A stretch of DNA of 64,000 nt from Chitinophaga niastensis (GCF_003014755.1 NZ_PYAW01000011.1:1-64000), one strand, 5' to 3'; positions 1 through 9,301 are shown, counted from the stretch's first letter. Translations and numbers: made by a program. Notes: generated by a model from the letters alone, not told the origin.

Positions 1-28
1 TTGTGTGGTAACTCAAACATAACTAATT

Positions 29-58
29 AGGGCGGTTCTATTGAACTGCCCTTTTTTT
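29..58 (+). terminator. Intrinsic terminator of an upstream + strand gene
   Basis: A 10-bp stem (29-38 with 43-52, one G-T wobble) closes a 4-base loop and is followed directly by a run of T. The orientation suits a + strand gene ending before the window begins. Nothing else is seen in the first 60 bases. Confidence 0.75.
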
Positions 59-106
59 GCTCTTTAAATTATAGTTTTCCCGGACAACAATGATTTTGAA
101 AGATTT

Positions 107-220
107 AAAAGATTAGCGAGGATCAGAGCGGGTATTATTCGCTTTGATCCTCGCTAATCTTTTAATAATCAGTAAAAGAAAATCAGGGTAATCAGTATAA
201 TCAGCCTAATCGGGAGAAAG
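107..220. repeat. Palindromic intergenic element, period-9 arm on one side only
   Basis: The core stem pairs 107-130 with 140-163 (one mismatch) and carries the GCGAGGATC / GATCCTCGC version of the core shared by the window's other palindromes. To the right, 164-215 is a degenerate tandem array of 9-base words (TAATCAnnn). The same arm occurs on both sides of the element at 58109-58409, so this copy has only one outer arm. It lies just past the murB stop codon. Confidence 0.75.
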
Positions 221-234
221 ACAAAACTCCCAGT

Positions 235-1251
235 TCAGACAATATTCACCTCTCTTTCCAGCAACACACCAAATCTCTCCTGCACACTATCCAGCACCTG
301 CTGCGATAAAGTATATATTTCATTGCCTTTGGCGTTACCATAATTCACCAGTACCAGCGCCTGTTTGGCATGTACACCGGCATCATCTTTCCGGTAGCCT
401 TTCCAGCCGCACTGCTCAATAAGCCAGCCAGCAGCCAGTTTGTACTGATCATTACCTACAGGATAGGCTACCATTTTAGGGAAAGCAGCATGCAGGACTT
501 CATACTTTTCTTTATCTACAGTTGGATTTTTGAAGAAGCTTCCGGCATTACCAATCTCCGCAGGATTGGGCAGTTTGGAAGAGCGGATATTGATTACCGC
601 CTGGCTCACCGCCTGAATAGAAAGTTCCTTCACTCCCATCCGTTCCAGTTCTTCATTGATAGCGCCGTAGCTCGTATTAAAATGTGGCTGTTTACTTAAA
701 CGATAAGTAACAGAAAGAATCGCAAACTGTTGACGGTATTCTTTTTTAAATACACTCTCCCGGTAACCAAAATGGCAATCCGCATTATTAAAAGTAACCA
801 GGCTACGGTCTTGCAGGTGCAGGGCTTGCAGCTCGTGGAACACATCTTTTATTTCTACACCATACGCGCCGATATTCTGCATCGGACTGGCGCCTACATT
901 TCCCGGTATCAACGACAGGTTCTCCAGTCCGGCCAGGTTTTGCGCAATACAATGCTGCACGAACCCATGCCAGTTTTCACCGGCGCCGGCTTTCACATAT
1001 ACATAGTCGTTATCTTCTCCCAACAACTCAATTCCTTTGATCTCATTTTTCAGCAGCAAACCATTATAATCCTGTGTGAACAGGATGTTACTACCACCTC
1101 CCAGGATCATATGCGGCAGCTGATTACTTAGGGGCTGATCCAATACCTGTATCAGTTCCTCTGCCGAGGTAAAAGACGCGAAATAACGGGCAGTGGCAGC
1201 AATGCCAAATGTATTATATGATTTGAGCAGAACATTTTCTGATACCTGCAT
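235..1251 (-). CDS. murB: UDP-N-acetylenolpyruvoylglucosamine reductase MurB
   Basis: Reduces UDP-GlcNAc-enolpyruvate to UDP-MurNAc with NADPH and FAD, the second committed step of peptidoglycan precursor synthesis in the cytoplasm. Visible in the 338 residues: the FAD-binding GGGSN loop (51-55), LIPGNVGASP (114-123), the YRES segment that marks type I MurB (163-166), GNAGSFFKNP with the proton-donor serine (about 238), and the C-terminal acidic EREV (332-335). Length is normal for type I. It is monocistronic here; a palindromic element lies downstream and another upstream, next to its start. Confidence 0.96.
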   Translation of the reverse strand: MQVSENVLLKSYNTFGIAATARYFASFTSAEELIQVLDQPLSNQLPHMILGGGSNILFTQDYNGLLLKNEIKGIELLGEDNDYVYVKAGAGENWHGFVQHCIAQNLAGLENLSLIPGNVGASPMQNIGAYGVEIKDVFHELQALHLQDRSLVTFNNADCHFGYRESVFKKEYRQQFAILSVTYRLSKQPHFNTSYGAINEELERMGVKELSIQAVSQAVINIRSSKLPNPAEIGNAGSFFKNPTVDKEKYEVLHAAFPKMVAYPVGNDQYKLAAGWLIEQCGWKGYRKDDAGVHAKQALVLVNYGNAKGNEIYTLSQQVLDSVQERFGVLLEREVNIV

Positions 1252-1287
1252 AATAGCTTAAATTTATGGTTAACAAAGATAGATGGC

Positions 1288-1393
1288 AATTGCGAATTAC
1301 GAATTGCGAATTACGAATTTGTGGGGAGATTAACTTAAATCTTCTCATAGATCTCCTCTCCACTCCGTAATTCGCAATTCGTAATTCGCAATT
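1288..1393. repeat. Palindromic element, period-7 arms (GAATTRC words)
   Basis: Arms 1288-1314 and 1367-1393 read as perfect 27-base reverse complements. Each arm is a tandem of 7-base words alternating GAATTAC and GAATTGC. The interior is a weaker imperfect stem (GTGGGGAGAT against ATCTCCTCTCCAC). Unlike most relatives it lies between divergent genes, murB and the TIP30-like gene, so it must sit within or beside their promoters. Confidence 0.85.
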
Positions 1394-1408
1394 CCAATTT
1401 TCTGCTCC

Positions 1409-2068
1409 ATGAATAAAACAGCTATTGTTATAGGTGCAACAGGGCTTACCGGTACACATCTCGTTTCAGCATTGCTGCAGGACCCTGCTTTTGGCAAAGT
1501 TAAAGTACTCATCCGCAAGCCGTGGGCACATTCCAGGGCCGGACTGGAAAGCATTATAGTTGATTTTGAAGATGAAGAAAATCTGGCTGCAGCGTTACAC
1601 GGAGATGTACTCTTTTGCTGCATCGGCACAACTATCAAAAAAGCAGGAAGCCAGGAAAAATTCAGCGCAGTAGATTATGGTATTCCTGTAAGATGCGCCA
1701 GGATAGCACAGGCACAGGGAGTACGGGCATTTCTAATGATATCTTCTATTGGTGCTAATCCGCATTCACGCAATTTTTATTTACGTACCAAAGGCGAAAC
1801 AGAAGAAGCTATTTTTAAAACAGGTTTTCCCGGCACCTATATTTTCAGACCTTCCTTTTTGATTGGTGATCGAAATGAATTCAGATTAGGTGAGTGGATA
1901 GGAAAATATCTTATCCAGCTCTTTTATTTTTTATTACAGGGAAGATGGAAAAAATACCGGGGCATCAAAGCAGCCACTGTTGCCAACGCCATGGTGAGAA
2001 CCGCCAGACAGGAAGATATCGGCATACATATTTTTGAATCTGATGCCATTCAACAAATAGGAATATAG
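1409..2068 (+). CDS. NAD(P)-binding short-chain reductase, TIP30/HTATIP2-like
   Basis: A 219-residue single Rossmann-domain protein. It opens with the nucleotide-binding GATGLTG (9-15), followed by a CIGTTIKKAGS stretch (about 71-81), a VDYG segment, SSIGAN (about 112-117), FYLRTKGE with an active-site-like Tyr/Lys pair (about 122-129), and an FRPSFLIGDR segment. That order of motifs is typical of the TIP30/HTATIP2-like atypical SDR group. The substrate is unknown. The start directly follows the upstream palindromic element. The DUF3857-type gene begins 24 bases downstream but has its own -7 box. Confidence 0.8.
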   Translation: MNKTAIVIGATGLTGTHLVSALLQDPAFGKVKVLIRKPWAHSRAGLESIIVDFEDEENLAAALHGDVLFCCIGTTIKKAGSQEKFSAVDYGIPVRCARIAQAQGVRAFLMISSIGANPHSRNFYLRTKGETEEAIFKTGFPGTYIFRPSFLIGDRNEFRLGEWIGKYLIQLFYFLLQGRWKKYRGIKAATVANAMVRTARQEDIGIHIFESDAIQQIGI

Positions 2069-2077
2069 AGATTATCT

Positions 2078-2085
2078 TATCTTTA
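2078..2085 (+). promoter_or_regulatory. -7 box (TATCTTTA) of the DUF3857-type gene
   Basis: TATCTTTA is one base off the Bacteroidota TAnnTTTG consensus. It ends only 6 bases before the ATG at 2092, so the transcript would have almost no leader. No clear TTG lies 19 bases upstream. Confidence 0.45.
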
Positions 2086-2091
2086 GCCCGT

Positions 2092-4065
2092 ATGAAAAAT
2101 TTGCTATTTTCCCTGGCTGTAGCAGCCATTGCCGCACTGCCATTGCATATACAAGCACAAGTCAACAGCTACTTTCCTGAAATATGGAAAGAGAAACCAC
2201 AGCTGCATACCATGCCGCAAACAGAAAATCCATATACCGTACTGGATTACAGGATAGTAAGAGATTTTAATGTTACTAACCGCGACAAAGCGGATGCTTT
2301 TTCCCACTATAAAACCATTTACAAAAACGTACGTATCAATACCCAAGCCGGCGCAGATAGTCTGACACAATTGGTACTGTCGCTCGAAAAAGCGGAAACA
2401 CTCCGTGGCCTGCGGCTGCGCATGCTGGCTCCTAACGGACAAATAACCGACCTCAACGACCAGGTAAGGCTCGTTCAGCTCAGCGACGACCGCAAGGCGA
2501 TTGTAGTCCATAACCTGGTGCTGCAACCCGGCTGTGAGCTGGAATATGAGCTAAGCATGAAAATATATCTCGACTATGCCGGATCGGAATACCTGCAATC
2601 CAATATCGCTGCTGAAAAAGTAAACTTCACCCTGATAGCACCAAAAGAGCTGCAATTCAGGTTTAACAGCATGAATGGCGCACCGGCCATCAGCGATAGC
2701 ATAAGAGGCAATAATCACTATTATAGCGTCAACATGTCCCAGGTGCCTTCGTTAAGGAGCAATGACCTGTGTTTTTATATGCCGCAACTGAAACGTGTCG
2801 ACTTTGCACTACATAAGGCAGTTGATAACAAAGATACTATCAACGTTACCTGGCAGCAATTCGGCGAAGATAATTATGTCCCCTTTGTGGCCGTTAGTAA
2901 AGCAGAATACAAACAACTGGAAAAAGAGCTGGATAAATGGCCTTTTGTGAAGCAACGCTTGCCCGTTTCACAAATGATTTACCTGGTAGAACATTATATC
3001 AAAACAAACTATGAGCTGACAGCTCCATCAGAAACCGGCGAAACGGCGGACCTGATCTCCATTATCCGCTATAAGCGCGCTGAAAAGGCCGGTTATGTAC
3101 GTTTACTCACCGCCGCCTATTACATACTCAACATACCCACACAAATGTTGTTCACGTCTGCACGTGATACTATTCTGATGGATAGTAACCTGGTAAACAG
3201 ACCGCTGGCCAGTAACCTGTTATTATATTTCCCCACTGTACAACAGGCCCTTGCACCAACGGAAATGAATACACGTTTTCCTTGTTATCCGCCTGCATGG
3301 GCAAACATACCTGCACTTCGTTGCCGCGACACACTGGTAGGCGAGGAAAGTAAAGTACTCACCGATTTCATCACTACACCTACACCTCCGTATACATTAA
3401 GCAACATCACCACAGAGGCTACCCTCTCATCTGTTACAGCCCCCGTTTGGCAGGTAACACAATCATTTGGCGGATATCCCGGAGAAAATGTAAAGACTGC
3501 CTTTACAACAACCGGCAGCACCCCGGAAGGAAGGAATAGTGTGTATAACGCCATACTACCTTTTGCACCCGGTGTAAGAAAACCCATCGTTATAAAAACC
3601 GATAATGAAACGTTCACTCCCAGGATGCTGGACAAACCCGTGGTAGTTACCAGTACCCTGCAAACGCCAACAATAGTGGAACATAAAGGCACACAGCTGA
3701 ACCTTCATATCGGCTCCTTGCTGGGCGGTACCACACAAACTAATATACCTCTTCCGGCCGAACCATTACCGGTGCAGATCACTTTTCCATATTACCAGGA
3801 AAAGCGGATACATATAGACATTCCCGCAGGATATAAAGTGGCGAATAAAGCTGATTTCTCAGCAGACATCAGCGATAAGTCAACATCACAGCCAGCTTTG
3901 GGCTTTAAGATGCGTTGTGAACAGGATGGTAATCATCTCCACATCTTCCTTATTGAATGGTACAGACAAACTGATTTTACAGGAGAAAGTAAAAAAGTAT
4001 TCGGGCAATTATTAAACAGGATAAATACGTTGCAGCAACAGCAGCTGGTACTGGTAAAAGAATAA
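2092..4065 (+). CDS. Secreted DUF3857/transglutaminase-like protein, probably catalytically dead
   Basis: 657 residues with a Sec signal peptide (about 1-22, ending IQAQ), so exported to the periplasm. The N-terminal half resembles DUF3857: beta-rich, with the typical LEYELSMKIY stretch. The middle (about 290-360) has the helical spacing of a transglutaminase core, but the segment that should carry the catalytic Cys reads KAGYVRLLTAAYY, with no Cys. I infer a non-enzymatic role, perhaps polysaccharide or protein binding. The rest is beta-rich. It is convergent with priA, with only 8 bases between the stop codons. Confidence 0.65.
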   Translation: MKNLLFSLAVAAIAALPLHIQAQVNSYFPEIWKEKPQLHTMPQTENPYTVLDYRIVRDFNVTNRDKADAFSHYKTIYKNVRINTQAGADSLTQLVLSLEKAETLRGLRLRMLAPNGQITDLNDQVRLVQLSDDRKAIVVHNLVLQPGCELEYELSMKIYLDYAGSEYLQSNIAAEKVNFTLIAPKELQFRFNSMNGAPAISDSIRGNNHYYSVNMSQVPSLRSNDLCFYMPQLKRVDFALHKAVDNKDTINVTWQQFGEDNYVPFVAVSKAEYKQLEKELDKWPFVKQRLPVSQMIYLVEHYIKTNYELTAPSETGETADLISIIRYKRAEKAGYVRLLTAAYYILNIPTQMLFTSARDTILMDSNLVNRPLASNLLLYFPTVQQALAPTEMNTRFPCYPPAWANIPALRCRDTLVGEESKVLTDFITTPTPPYTLSNITTEATLSSVTAPVWQVTQSFGGYPGENVKTAFTTTGSTPEGRNSVYNAILPFAPGVRKPIVIKTDNETFTPRMLDKPVVVTSTLQTPTIVEHKGTQLNLHIGSLLGGTTQTNIPLPAEPLPVQITFPYYQEKRIHIDIPAGYKVANKADFSADISDKSTSQPALGFKMRCEQDGNHLHIFLIEWYRQTDFTGESKKVFGQLLNRINTLQQQQLVLVKE

Positions 4066-4073
4066 ATAACTTT

Positions 4074-6515
4074 TTACACGCAATCCACATCAGGAACAAT
4101 CCAAACAGAGCGGAACCTTTTTTCTATTTTCAGCTGAATGATAAATTCCTGCAATATCTGCTTGATATGTGCTATCACGCGGGCTTCGCGGGGTAATTTA
4201 ATGAGCATTTCCTGCAAATAATTATTACGTACCCGTGCCACCAGTGGCGCCGCAGGGCCCACCAGTTGCGCGCCTATATGCGGTTGCAGCCAACTCGCCA
4301 ATATTTGTGCGGCCTGCTCAGCTACCTGTTGATTTTTATGGCGGATAGTTAATTTAAGGATACGATAAAACGGCGGGTAGCCAAACTCCTGGCGTTCTGC
4401 AATCTCTGCTTCATACATGCCTTTATAATCATGTGCCGTCACATAATGTAATATCGGATGCCTGGTATTACTGGCCTGTACCAGCACCTTGCCAATGCCA
4501 TGCTTGCGGCCGGCCCGGCCACTCACCTGCTCCATCAATTGAAAAGCACGTTCATTTACACGGAAATCCGGATAACTCAACAAGCTATCTGCACTCAAAA
4601 TACCCACCAGGTTTACATTCTCAAAGTCGAGGCCCTTCACCACCATTTGTGTGCCCACCAGTATATCAATGCTGCGCTCTTCCAGCAACTGAATTAATTT
4701 ATTATGACTGTCCTTATTCCTCACTGCATCCACGTCCATACGCGCTATGCGGGCTTCCGGAAAAATCAGTTGCAGGTCATCTTCAATCTTTTCTGTACCA
4801 AAGCTTTTAGGCTCCAGCGTTTGAGAACCACAGGCAGTGCAGGTATGCACATAAGGATAACGGGTACCGCAATAATGACAATGCAGCTTATCCTGGTTGC
4901 GATGATAGGTGAGCGACACATCGCATTGTTTGCAATGAGGTATCCATCCACAGGTAGTACACAGCAGGAAGGGCGCATAGCCACGCCTGTTCTGAAACAG
5001 GATCACCTGTTTGCCTTCTGCCAGACTTTGTATGATGGCTGCTTTGAGAGCTGCGGTGAAATTGCCGTCCATGGTTTTATCCGCCATTTCCTTTTTGATA
5101 TCCACAATTTCAATAACCGGCATTTCTATACCTCCAAAGCGTTCGTTCAGTTCAACCAACCCATATTTGCCCTGTTGTGCATTGTAGTAAGATTCAAGCG
5201 CCGGTGTAGCAGAACCCAGCAGCACTTTGGCTTTGAACAAACCTGCATAATAAATGGCAGCATCCCTTGCATGATAGCGGGGAGCCGGGTCCTGTTGCTT
5301 GTAGGAAGCATCATGTTCTTCATCCAGGATGATGAGTCCTAAATCCCTAAAGGGTAACAACAGGCTGGAACGCGCGCCCAGTATAATTTGTATCTCTCCT
5401 GTTTTTACCTTGTTCCATATTTCTACCCGCTCATTATTACTAAAGCGGGAATGATATATACCGATGCTGCTGCCAAAATGTTTCTGCAGGCGACGAATGA
5501 TCTGTGCGGTGAGGGCAATCTCCGGCAACAGGTATAGTACTTGTTTGCCGGTGGCCAGGCATTCTTCCATCATCTTCACATATACCTGTGTTTTACCGCT
5601 GGAAGTAACCCCATGCAGCAGTGTTACCTGCTTTTCTTTAAAGTGCGTGCGTACCTGTTGCAATGCGGTTTCCTGGGCAGGGCTGAGGTCAAAATCTATC
5701 TGCGATTCCACCTTACCGGTAGGAATACGGTCTACCGTACGCTTCTCTACCCACAGGATATTTTTATCTACCAATCCTTTTAATTGCGCAGTGGTAGCAC
5801 CTGATTTTTTCAGTAATTCACTTTGCAAAACGCTGCCCTGTGTTTTCAGTAAATGAAGATAGGCCAGCAGCAACTCCATTTGTTTGGGAGCGCGGCCCAT
5901 CTCATTGAAAAGTGCCGCCAGCTGGGCCTCTTCCTGATAGTCGGTATGTAATTGAACGTAGTTTTCTTTCTTTTCGCGATAAACTTCTTTTAACTCTTCA
6001 TATACCAGCAGCACTTTCTTTTCTATCAGCTTTTTGATAACAGAATATACTTCTGATTTATCAAGAATCATTTGCACCTCTTCTATACGCAACTCTTTAC
6101 GGATATGAAGGGCCTCCGCTATCAGGTATTCATCGTCATCCAGGGCGGTAAAATCATCTCCGTATGCGTCATTGAAAAGCAATAATGTTTCGCTGGAAAG
6201 CTTGAGGTGAGCGGGCAAAGCAGCATTGAGTACTTCGCCTTCACTACACATATAATAACTGGCTACCCAACTCCAGAAGGCTAACTGTGTAGGATATACG
6301 ACAGGTGTAGCATCGAGCATATCCAGCAGGGGCTTGGTTTTATACATCGGCGCCTGTTCATGAATAGCCTTTACAATACCGGCATATTTTTTTTGTTTGC
6401 CCAACTGTACTGCTACCCGGCTACCCACCTGCAATGCAGTTTCCATACTATCAGGAACAGCGTAAGTATAATTTTTAGGTAACGCCAATGGCAATATTAC
6501 ATCTGCGTACTTCAT
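4074..6515 (-). CDS. priA: Primosomal replication restart helicase PriA
   Basis: 3'-to-5' DEAH-type helicase that reloads the replisome at stalled forks. The 813 residues show an N-terminal 3'-end binding domain, Walker A GVTSSGKT (302-309), Walker B DEEHD, and eight zinc-ligand cysteines in four CxxC pairs beginning CTTCGWIPHC. The conserved GTEKIEDDL and GRAGR motifs follow. Its ATG overlaps the acyltransferase stop in an ATGA arrangement, so the two are probably translationally coupled. The length is normal for the family. Confidence 0.96.
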   Translation of the reverse strand: MKYADVILPLALPKNYTYAVPDSMETALQVGSRVAVQLGKQKKYAGIVKAIHEQAPMYKTKPLLDMLDATPVVYPTQLAFWSWVASYYMCSEGEVLNAALPAHLKLSSETLLLFNDAYGDDFTALDDDEYLIAEALHIRKELRIEEVQMILDKSEVYSVIKKLIEKKVLLVYEELKEVYREKKENYVQLHTDYQEEAQLAALFNEMGRAPKQMELLLAYLHLLKTQGSVLQSELLKKSGATTAQLKGLVDKNILWVEKRTVDRIPTGKVESQIDFDLSPAQETALQQVRTHFKEKQVTLLHGVTSSGKTQVYVKMMEECLATGKQVLYLLPEIALTAQIIRRLQKHFGSSIGIYHSRFSNNERVEIWNKVKTGEIQIILGARSSLLLPFRDLGLIILDEEHDASYKQQDPAPRYHARDAAIYYAGLFKAKVLLGSATPALESYYNAQQGKYGLVELNERFGGIEMPVIEIVDIKKEMADKTMDGNFTAALKAAIIQSLAEGKQVILFQNRRGYAPFLLCTTCGWIPHCKQCDVSLTYHRNQDKLHCHYCGTRYPYVHTCTACGSQTLEPKSFGTEKIEDDLQLIFPEARIARMDVDAVRNKDSHNKLIQLLEERSIDILVGTQMVVKGLDFENVNLVGILSADSLLSYPDFRVNERAFQLMEQVSGRAGRKHGIGKVLVQASNTRHPILHYVTAHDYKGMYEAEIAERQEFGYPPFYRILKLTIRHKNQQVAEQAAQILASWLQPHIGAQLVGPAAPLVARVRNNYLQEMLIKLPREARVIAHIKQILQEFIIQLKIEKRFRSVWIVPDVDCV

Positions 6516-7279
6516 CCTATGGGCTGCAAGGTTGGATAATGATGATATTTCCGTAATTCCGTATCCATGATATCATACACCTGTTGTTTCAGGGTGTTGA
6601 TATCATCGAGCGTAAGACCGGTAACAGGAATGGGTGGCAGAAATAAAACACGGCATTTGCCCGGAGATATATGCATCGGACCTTTATGTGGTAACCGGTG
6701 TCCTGCATCTAAGTACAGCACTGGTTTAATAGGCATCTGTAATTCAATGGCCATACGGAAAGCCCCATTGTGAAAGGGTTTCAGCGGCAGTTCGCTGTCA
6801 TTGGTAGTTCCTTCCGGAAACATGAGAATAGAAATACCGGCTTTGAGTGCAGTCATCATTTCACGCACGCTCCGCGCCCTTGCAGACGCATTGGAACGAT
6901 CTACCGGCACTACAGAATTTTTATAGATAAATCCGAAGAAAGGAATTTTAGACATTTCTACTTTTCCCAACGGGCGAAAAGGGAGTCGCATCACTTTCAC
7001 AGCAATGGCCGCATCCAGGTAAGAACGATGATTCACTACATAAATGCAGGGATCATTATCCCGTTCACATAAATACTTACGTGTTACCCACATACCCACC
7101 AGCGGAAACCAGGTGTGCGCCCAGAAACGGAGGAAATAAAATATGATATTACCCCCTTTTTGTCTGCCGAATAAGGACGCCAGAAAAATAGGTGGCAATA
7201 TTAAAAACATAATGCCCAGAAAAGTAATGGCGGCGTATAGTACATAAATAACACGCAACGGTTTCATTAGAAGATTCAT
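6512..7279 (-). CDS. 1-acyl-sn-glycerol-3-phosphate acyltransferase (PlsC family)
   Basis: Transfers an acyl chain to lysophosphatidate at the inner membrane in phospholipid synthesis. The catalytic NHRSYLD (HX4D) and the substrate-binding FPEGTTND blocks are present, after two hydrophobic N-terminal segments. I chose the ATG at 7279 (255 residues). The ORF is open back to 7360, but that extension runs through an intergenic period-7 repeat arm and is poor protein-like sequence. It overlaps priA by 4 bases. Confidence 0.85.
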   Translation of the reverse strand: MNLLMKPLRVIYVLYAAITFLGIMFLILPPIFLASLFGRQKGGNIIFYFLRFWAHTWFPLVGMWVTRKYLCERDNDPCIYVVNHRSYLDAAIAVKVMRLPFRPLGKVEMSKIPFFGFIYKNSVVPVDRSNASARARSVREMMTALKAGISILMFPEGTTNDSELPLKPFHNGAFRMAIELQMPIKPVLYLDAGHRLPHKGPMHISPGKCRVLFLPPIPVTGLTLDDINTLKQQVYDIMDTELRKYHHYPTLQPIG

Positions 7280-7324
7280 AAACGCCCCTCTGTATTGTTT
7301 AATATGGCGGAAAACTACGAAGAA

Positions 7325-7357
7325 ATTACGAATTAAGGATTGCGAATTAAGGATTAC
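7325..7357. repeat. Single period-7 repeat arm, no partner arm
   Basis: Words of the form GAATTAA / GGATTGC repeat every 7 bases, related to the arms at 1288-1393 and 16401-16498. No complementary arm is visible nearby. It looks like a decayed half-element upstream of the acyltransferase. Confidence 0.5.
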
Positions 7358-7387
7358 CACGAGATTTGAACGGATAGATGACCTGCT

Positions 7388-7831
7388 TTATTCACAGCTA
7401 CAGGCCCAGTCTTTATCCAGGTCTATGCAGGTAATCACCTTGGCATTATTGCTATCGCAGGGCGCAAAAACAATCCGCAGGTGCTGTCCTTCACTGGAGT
7501 ATCCTTCCAGCGCGTAGGTTGGGCAGGGATGATCGTTTGGGTTTGATTTTTCAGGGTTTATTTTACCTTCAGAGAGAATTTCTTCCACTTCAGCCCTTGT
7601 CACCTGGCGGCATTCCATCCGACAAATGGCATGCTTGGTATATTCCAGGTGAGCATGGCGATTAATAACACCACCGGCTACGGATGTGTTAGTTCCGGTT
7701 CCACGGATAACAATAGGCTTGCTGTTGCGTGATTCAGCTGCAGGAGCGCCTTTCCACCATTGCTGCTGCCATCCGGCAATCAGCAACAGTGCTAATAATA
7801 ATACTGGAAAGTACTTTTGTATGGATTTCAT
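7388..7831 (-). CDS. DUF4258 domain protein with N-terminal membrane anchor
   Basis: 147 residues. A single hydrophobic segment (about 9-23) looks like a signal anchor or uncleaved signal peptide. The C-terminal part (about 60-147) matches DUF4258, with HLEYTKHAICRM, an acidic VEEIL helix, and LRIVFAPCDS followed by VITCIDL. The domain is often described as mRNase-like in toxin contexts, but here it is single-copy, membrane-anchored and has no partner gene, so I do not assign a toxin role. Several Cys residues lie in the predicted exported part. Confidence 0.7.
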   Translation of the reverse strand: MKSIQKYFPVLLLALLLIAGWQQQWWKGAPAAESRNSKPIVIRGTGTNTSVAGGVINRHAHLEYTKHAICRMECRQVTRAEVEEILSEGKINPEKSNPNDHPCPTYALEGYSSEGQHLRIVFAPCDSNNAKVITCIDLDKDWACSCE

Positions 7832-7895
7832 AAAACACTAGAAAGCAGCGCAAAATAGTCAAAATTCCTTACCAAACTATGACGCAAAAAGTTCC

Positions 7896-7903
7896 TACCT
7901 TTG
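7896..7903 (+). promoter_or_regulatory. -7 box TACCTTTG of mtaB
   Basis: This is an exact TAnnTTTG match ending 9 bases before the chosen ATG (7913). Transcription would therefore start at or within a few bases of the initiation codon. No clear -33 TTG is seen at the expected spacing. Confidence 0.6.
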
Positions 7904-7912
7904 CCTCCCTTT

Positions 7913-9190
7913 ATGGAACAGGTAAAAACAGTAGCATTTCATACACTCGGCTGTAAACTGAATTTTTCAGAAACCTCCACTTTGAGCAGGTTACTGGAGC
8001 AGGATGGGTTTGTAAAGACGGATTTTGATAATACTGCAGACGTATATGTTATCAATACCTGTTCAGTTACAGATAATGCTGATAAGGAATGCCGTATGCT
8101 GGTACGCCGCATTCAGCGCCGCGCACCGGAAAGTATGGTAGTAATTACCGGCTGCTATGCACAGCTGAAGCCCGAAGAAATCGCCTCCATTGAAGGGGTG
8201 GACCTCGTGCTGGGTGCTGCAGAAAAATTTAATATAGCAGAGCACCTGAAAGCGCTGACCAAAGGGGACAGCACCAAAATCTGTTCCTGCGATATTGAAG
8301 ATGTAAATACTTTCCATGCTTCTTATTCTCTCAACGACCGTACCCGTACTTTCCTGAAAGTACAGGACGGATGTGACTATACCTGCGCTTTCTGTACCAT
8401 TCCTATGGCCAGAGGCAAAAGCCGCAGTGACAGTGTTGCCAATGTAGTGGAACATGCGCATACATTGGCTGCTACCGGGGTTAAAGAAATTGTGCTCACC
8501 GGTGTAAACCTGGGCGATTTTGGTAAAGGCTTTGAAGGTGGTAAAAAAAGAGAAGAAACATTTTTTGAGCTGGCACAGGAACTGGACAAAGTAGAAGGCA
8601 TTTCCCGTTATCGCATTTCTTCTATTGAACCGAACCTGCTCAGCAATGAGATCATTGAATTTGTGGCCAGCAGTCGCAAATTTATGCCGCATTTCCACAT
8701 CCCGTTGCAAAGCGGAAGTAATGATATATTAGGGTTGATGCGTCGCCGTTACCGCCGTGAGCTGTACGCCGACAAAGTAGCGCTGATCAAACAATTCATG
8801 CCGCATTGTTCTATAGGCGTAGATGTGATTGTAGGCTTTCCTTCCGAAAGCGAAGCACACTTCCGCGAAACCTACGATTTCCTCCATGAGCTGGACGTAT
8901 CTTACCTCCACGTATTCACTTACTCTGAACGTGCCAACACAGGCGCATTGGACATACAACCGGTTGTTCCCGTTAACATCCGCCATGAGCGCAATAAAAT
9001 ACTGCGCAACCTGAGCCACAAAAAGATGCAGTTCTTTGCAGAACAACATCTTAATCAAACCAGGAAAGTACTGTTTGAATCGCTCAACAAAGAAGGCATG
9101 ATGGAAGGTTACACGGATAACTACATTAAAGTAACTACTCCTTTCCGCCAGGAATGGCATAACCAGATTATAGACTGGGAGCTGAGATAG
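7913..9190 (+). CDS. mtaB: tRNA t6A37 methylthiotransferase MtaB
   Basis: Radical-SAM enzyme that converts t6A37 to ms2t6A37 in tRNAs reading ANN codons. The N-terminal domain supplies three cluster cysteines (TLGCKLNFSE, NTCSV, TGCYAQ). The radical-SAM triad is CDYTCAFC. The TLGCKLN opening separates MtaB from MiaB and RimO. I take ATG 7913 rather than the TTG at 7901 because the TTG lies inside the -7 box. The TAG stop is the first word of the palindromic element that follows. Confidence 0.93.
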   Translation: MEQVKTVAFHTLGCKLNFSETSTLSRLLEQDGFVKTDFDNTADVYVINTCSVTDNADKECRMLVRRIQRRAPESMVVITGCYAQLKPEEIASIEGVDLVLGAAEKFNIAEHLKALTKGDSTKICSCDIEDVNTFHASYSLNDRTRTFLKVQDGCDYTCAFCTIPMARGKSRSDSVANVVEHAHTLAATGVKEIVLTGVNLGDFGKGFEGGKKREETFFELAQELDKVEGISRYRISSIEPNLLSNEIIEFVASSRKFMPHFHIPLQSGSNDILGLMRRRYRRELYADKVALIKQFMPHCSIGVDVIVGFPSESEAHFRETYDFLHELDVSYLHVFTYSERANTGALDIQPVVPVNIRHERNKILRNLSHKKMQFFAEQHLNQTRKVLFESLNKEGMMEGYTDNYIKVTTPFRQEWHNQIIDWELR

Positions 9191-9301
9191 CTTTTAGCTT
9201 TTAGCAATTAGCTTTTAGTAAAAATGCAGTGGAGATAAACATATAAACTATGTTCTCCACTGCATTTTTACTAAAAGCTAATTGCTAAAAGCTAAAAGCT
9301 A
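9188..9301. repeat. Palindromic element, period-7 TAGCNNT arms, supplies both stop codons
   Basis: Two 48-base arms (9188-9235 and 9254-9301) read as perfect reverse complements around an 18-base loop. The outer 35 bases of each arm are five 7-base words of the form TAGCNNT. The inner part (AAAAATGCAGTGGAGA) makes an A-run/T-run hairpin like a bidirectional terminator. The terminal TAG on the left is the mtaB stop and the terminal TAG on the right is the DinB-protein stop. Confidence 0.95.

Noticed and set aside
6512..7360. Acyltransferase start at 7360
   Set aside because: The N-terminal extension is encoded by a period-7 intergenic repeat arm; the ATG at 7279 gives a normal family N terminus.
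7388..7831. DUF4258 protein as a toxin of a toxin-antitoxin pair
   Set aside because: It has a signal anchor and no small partner gene; the neighbours are housekeeping genes on separate units.
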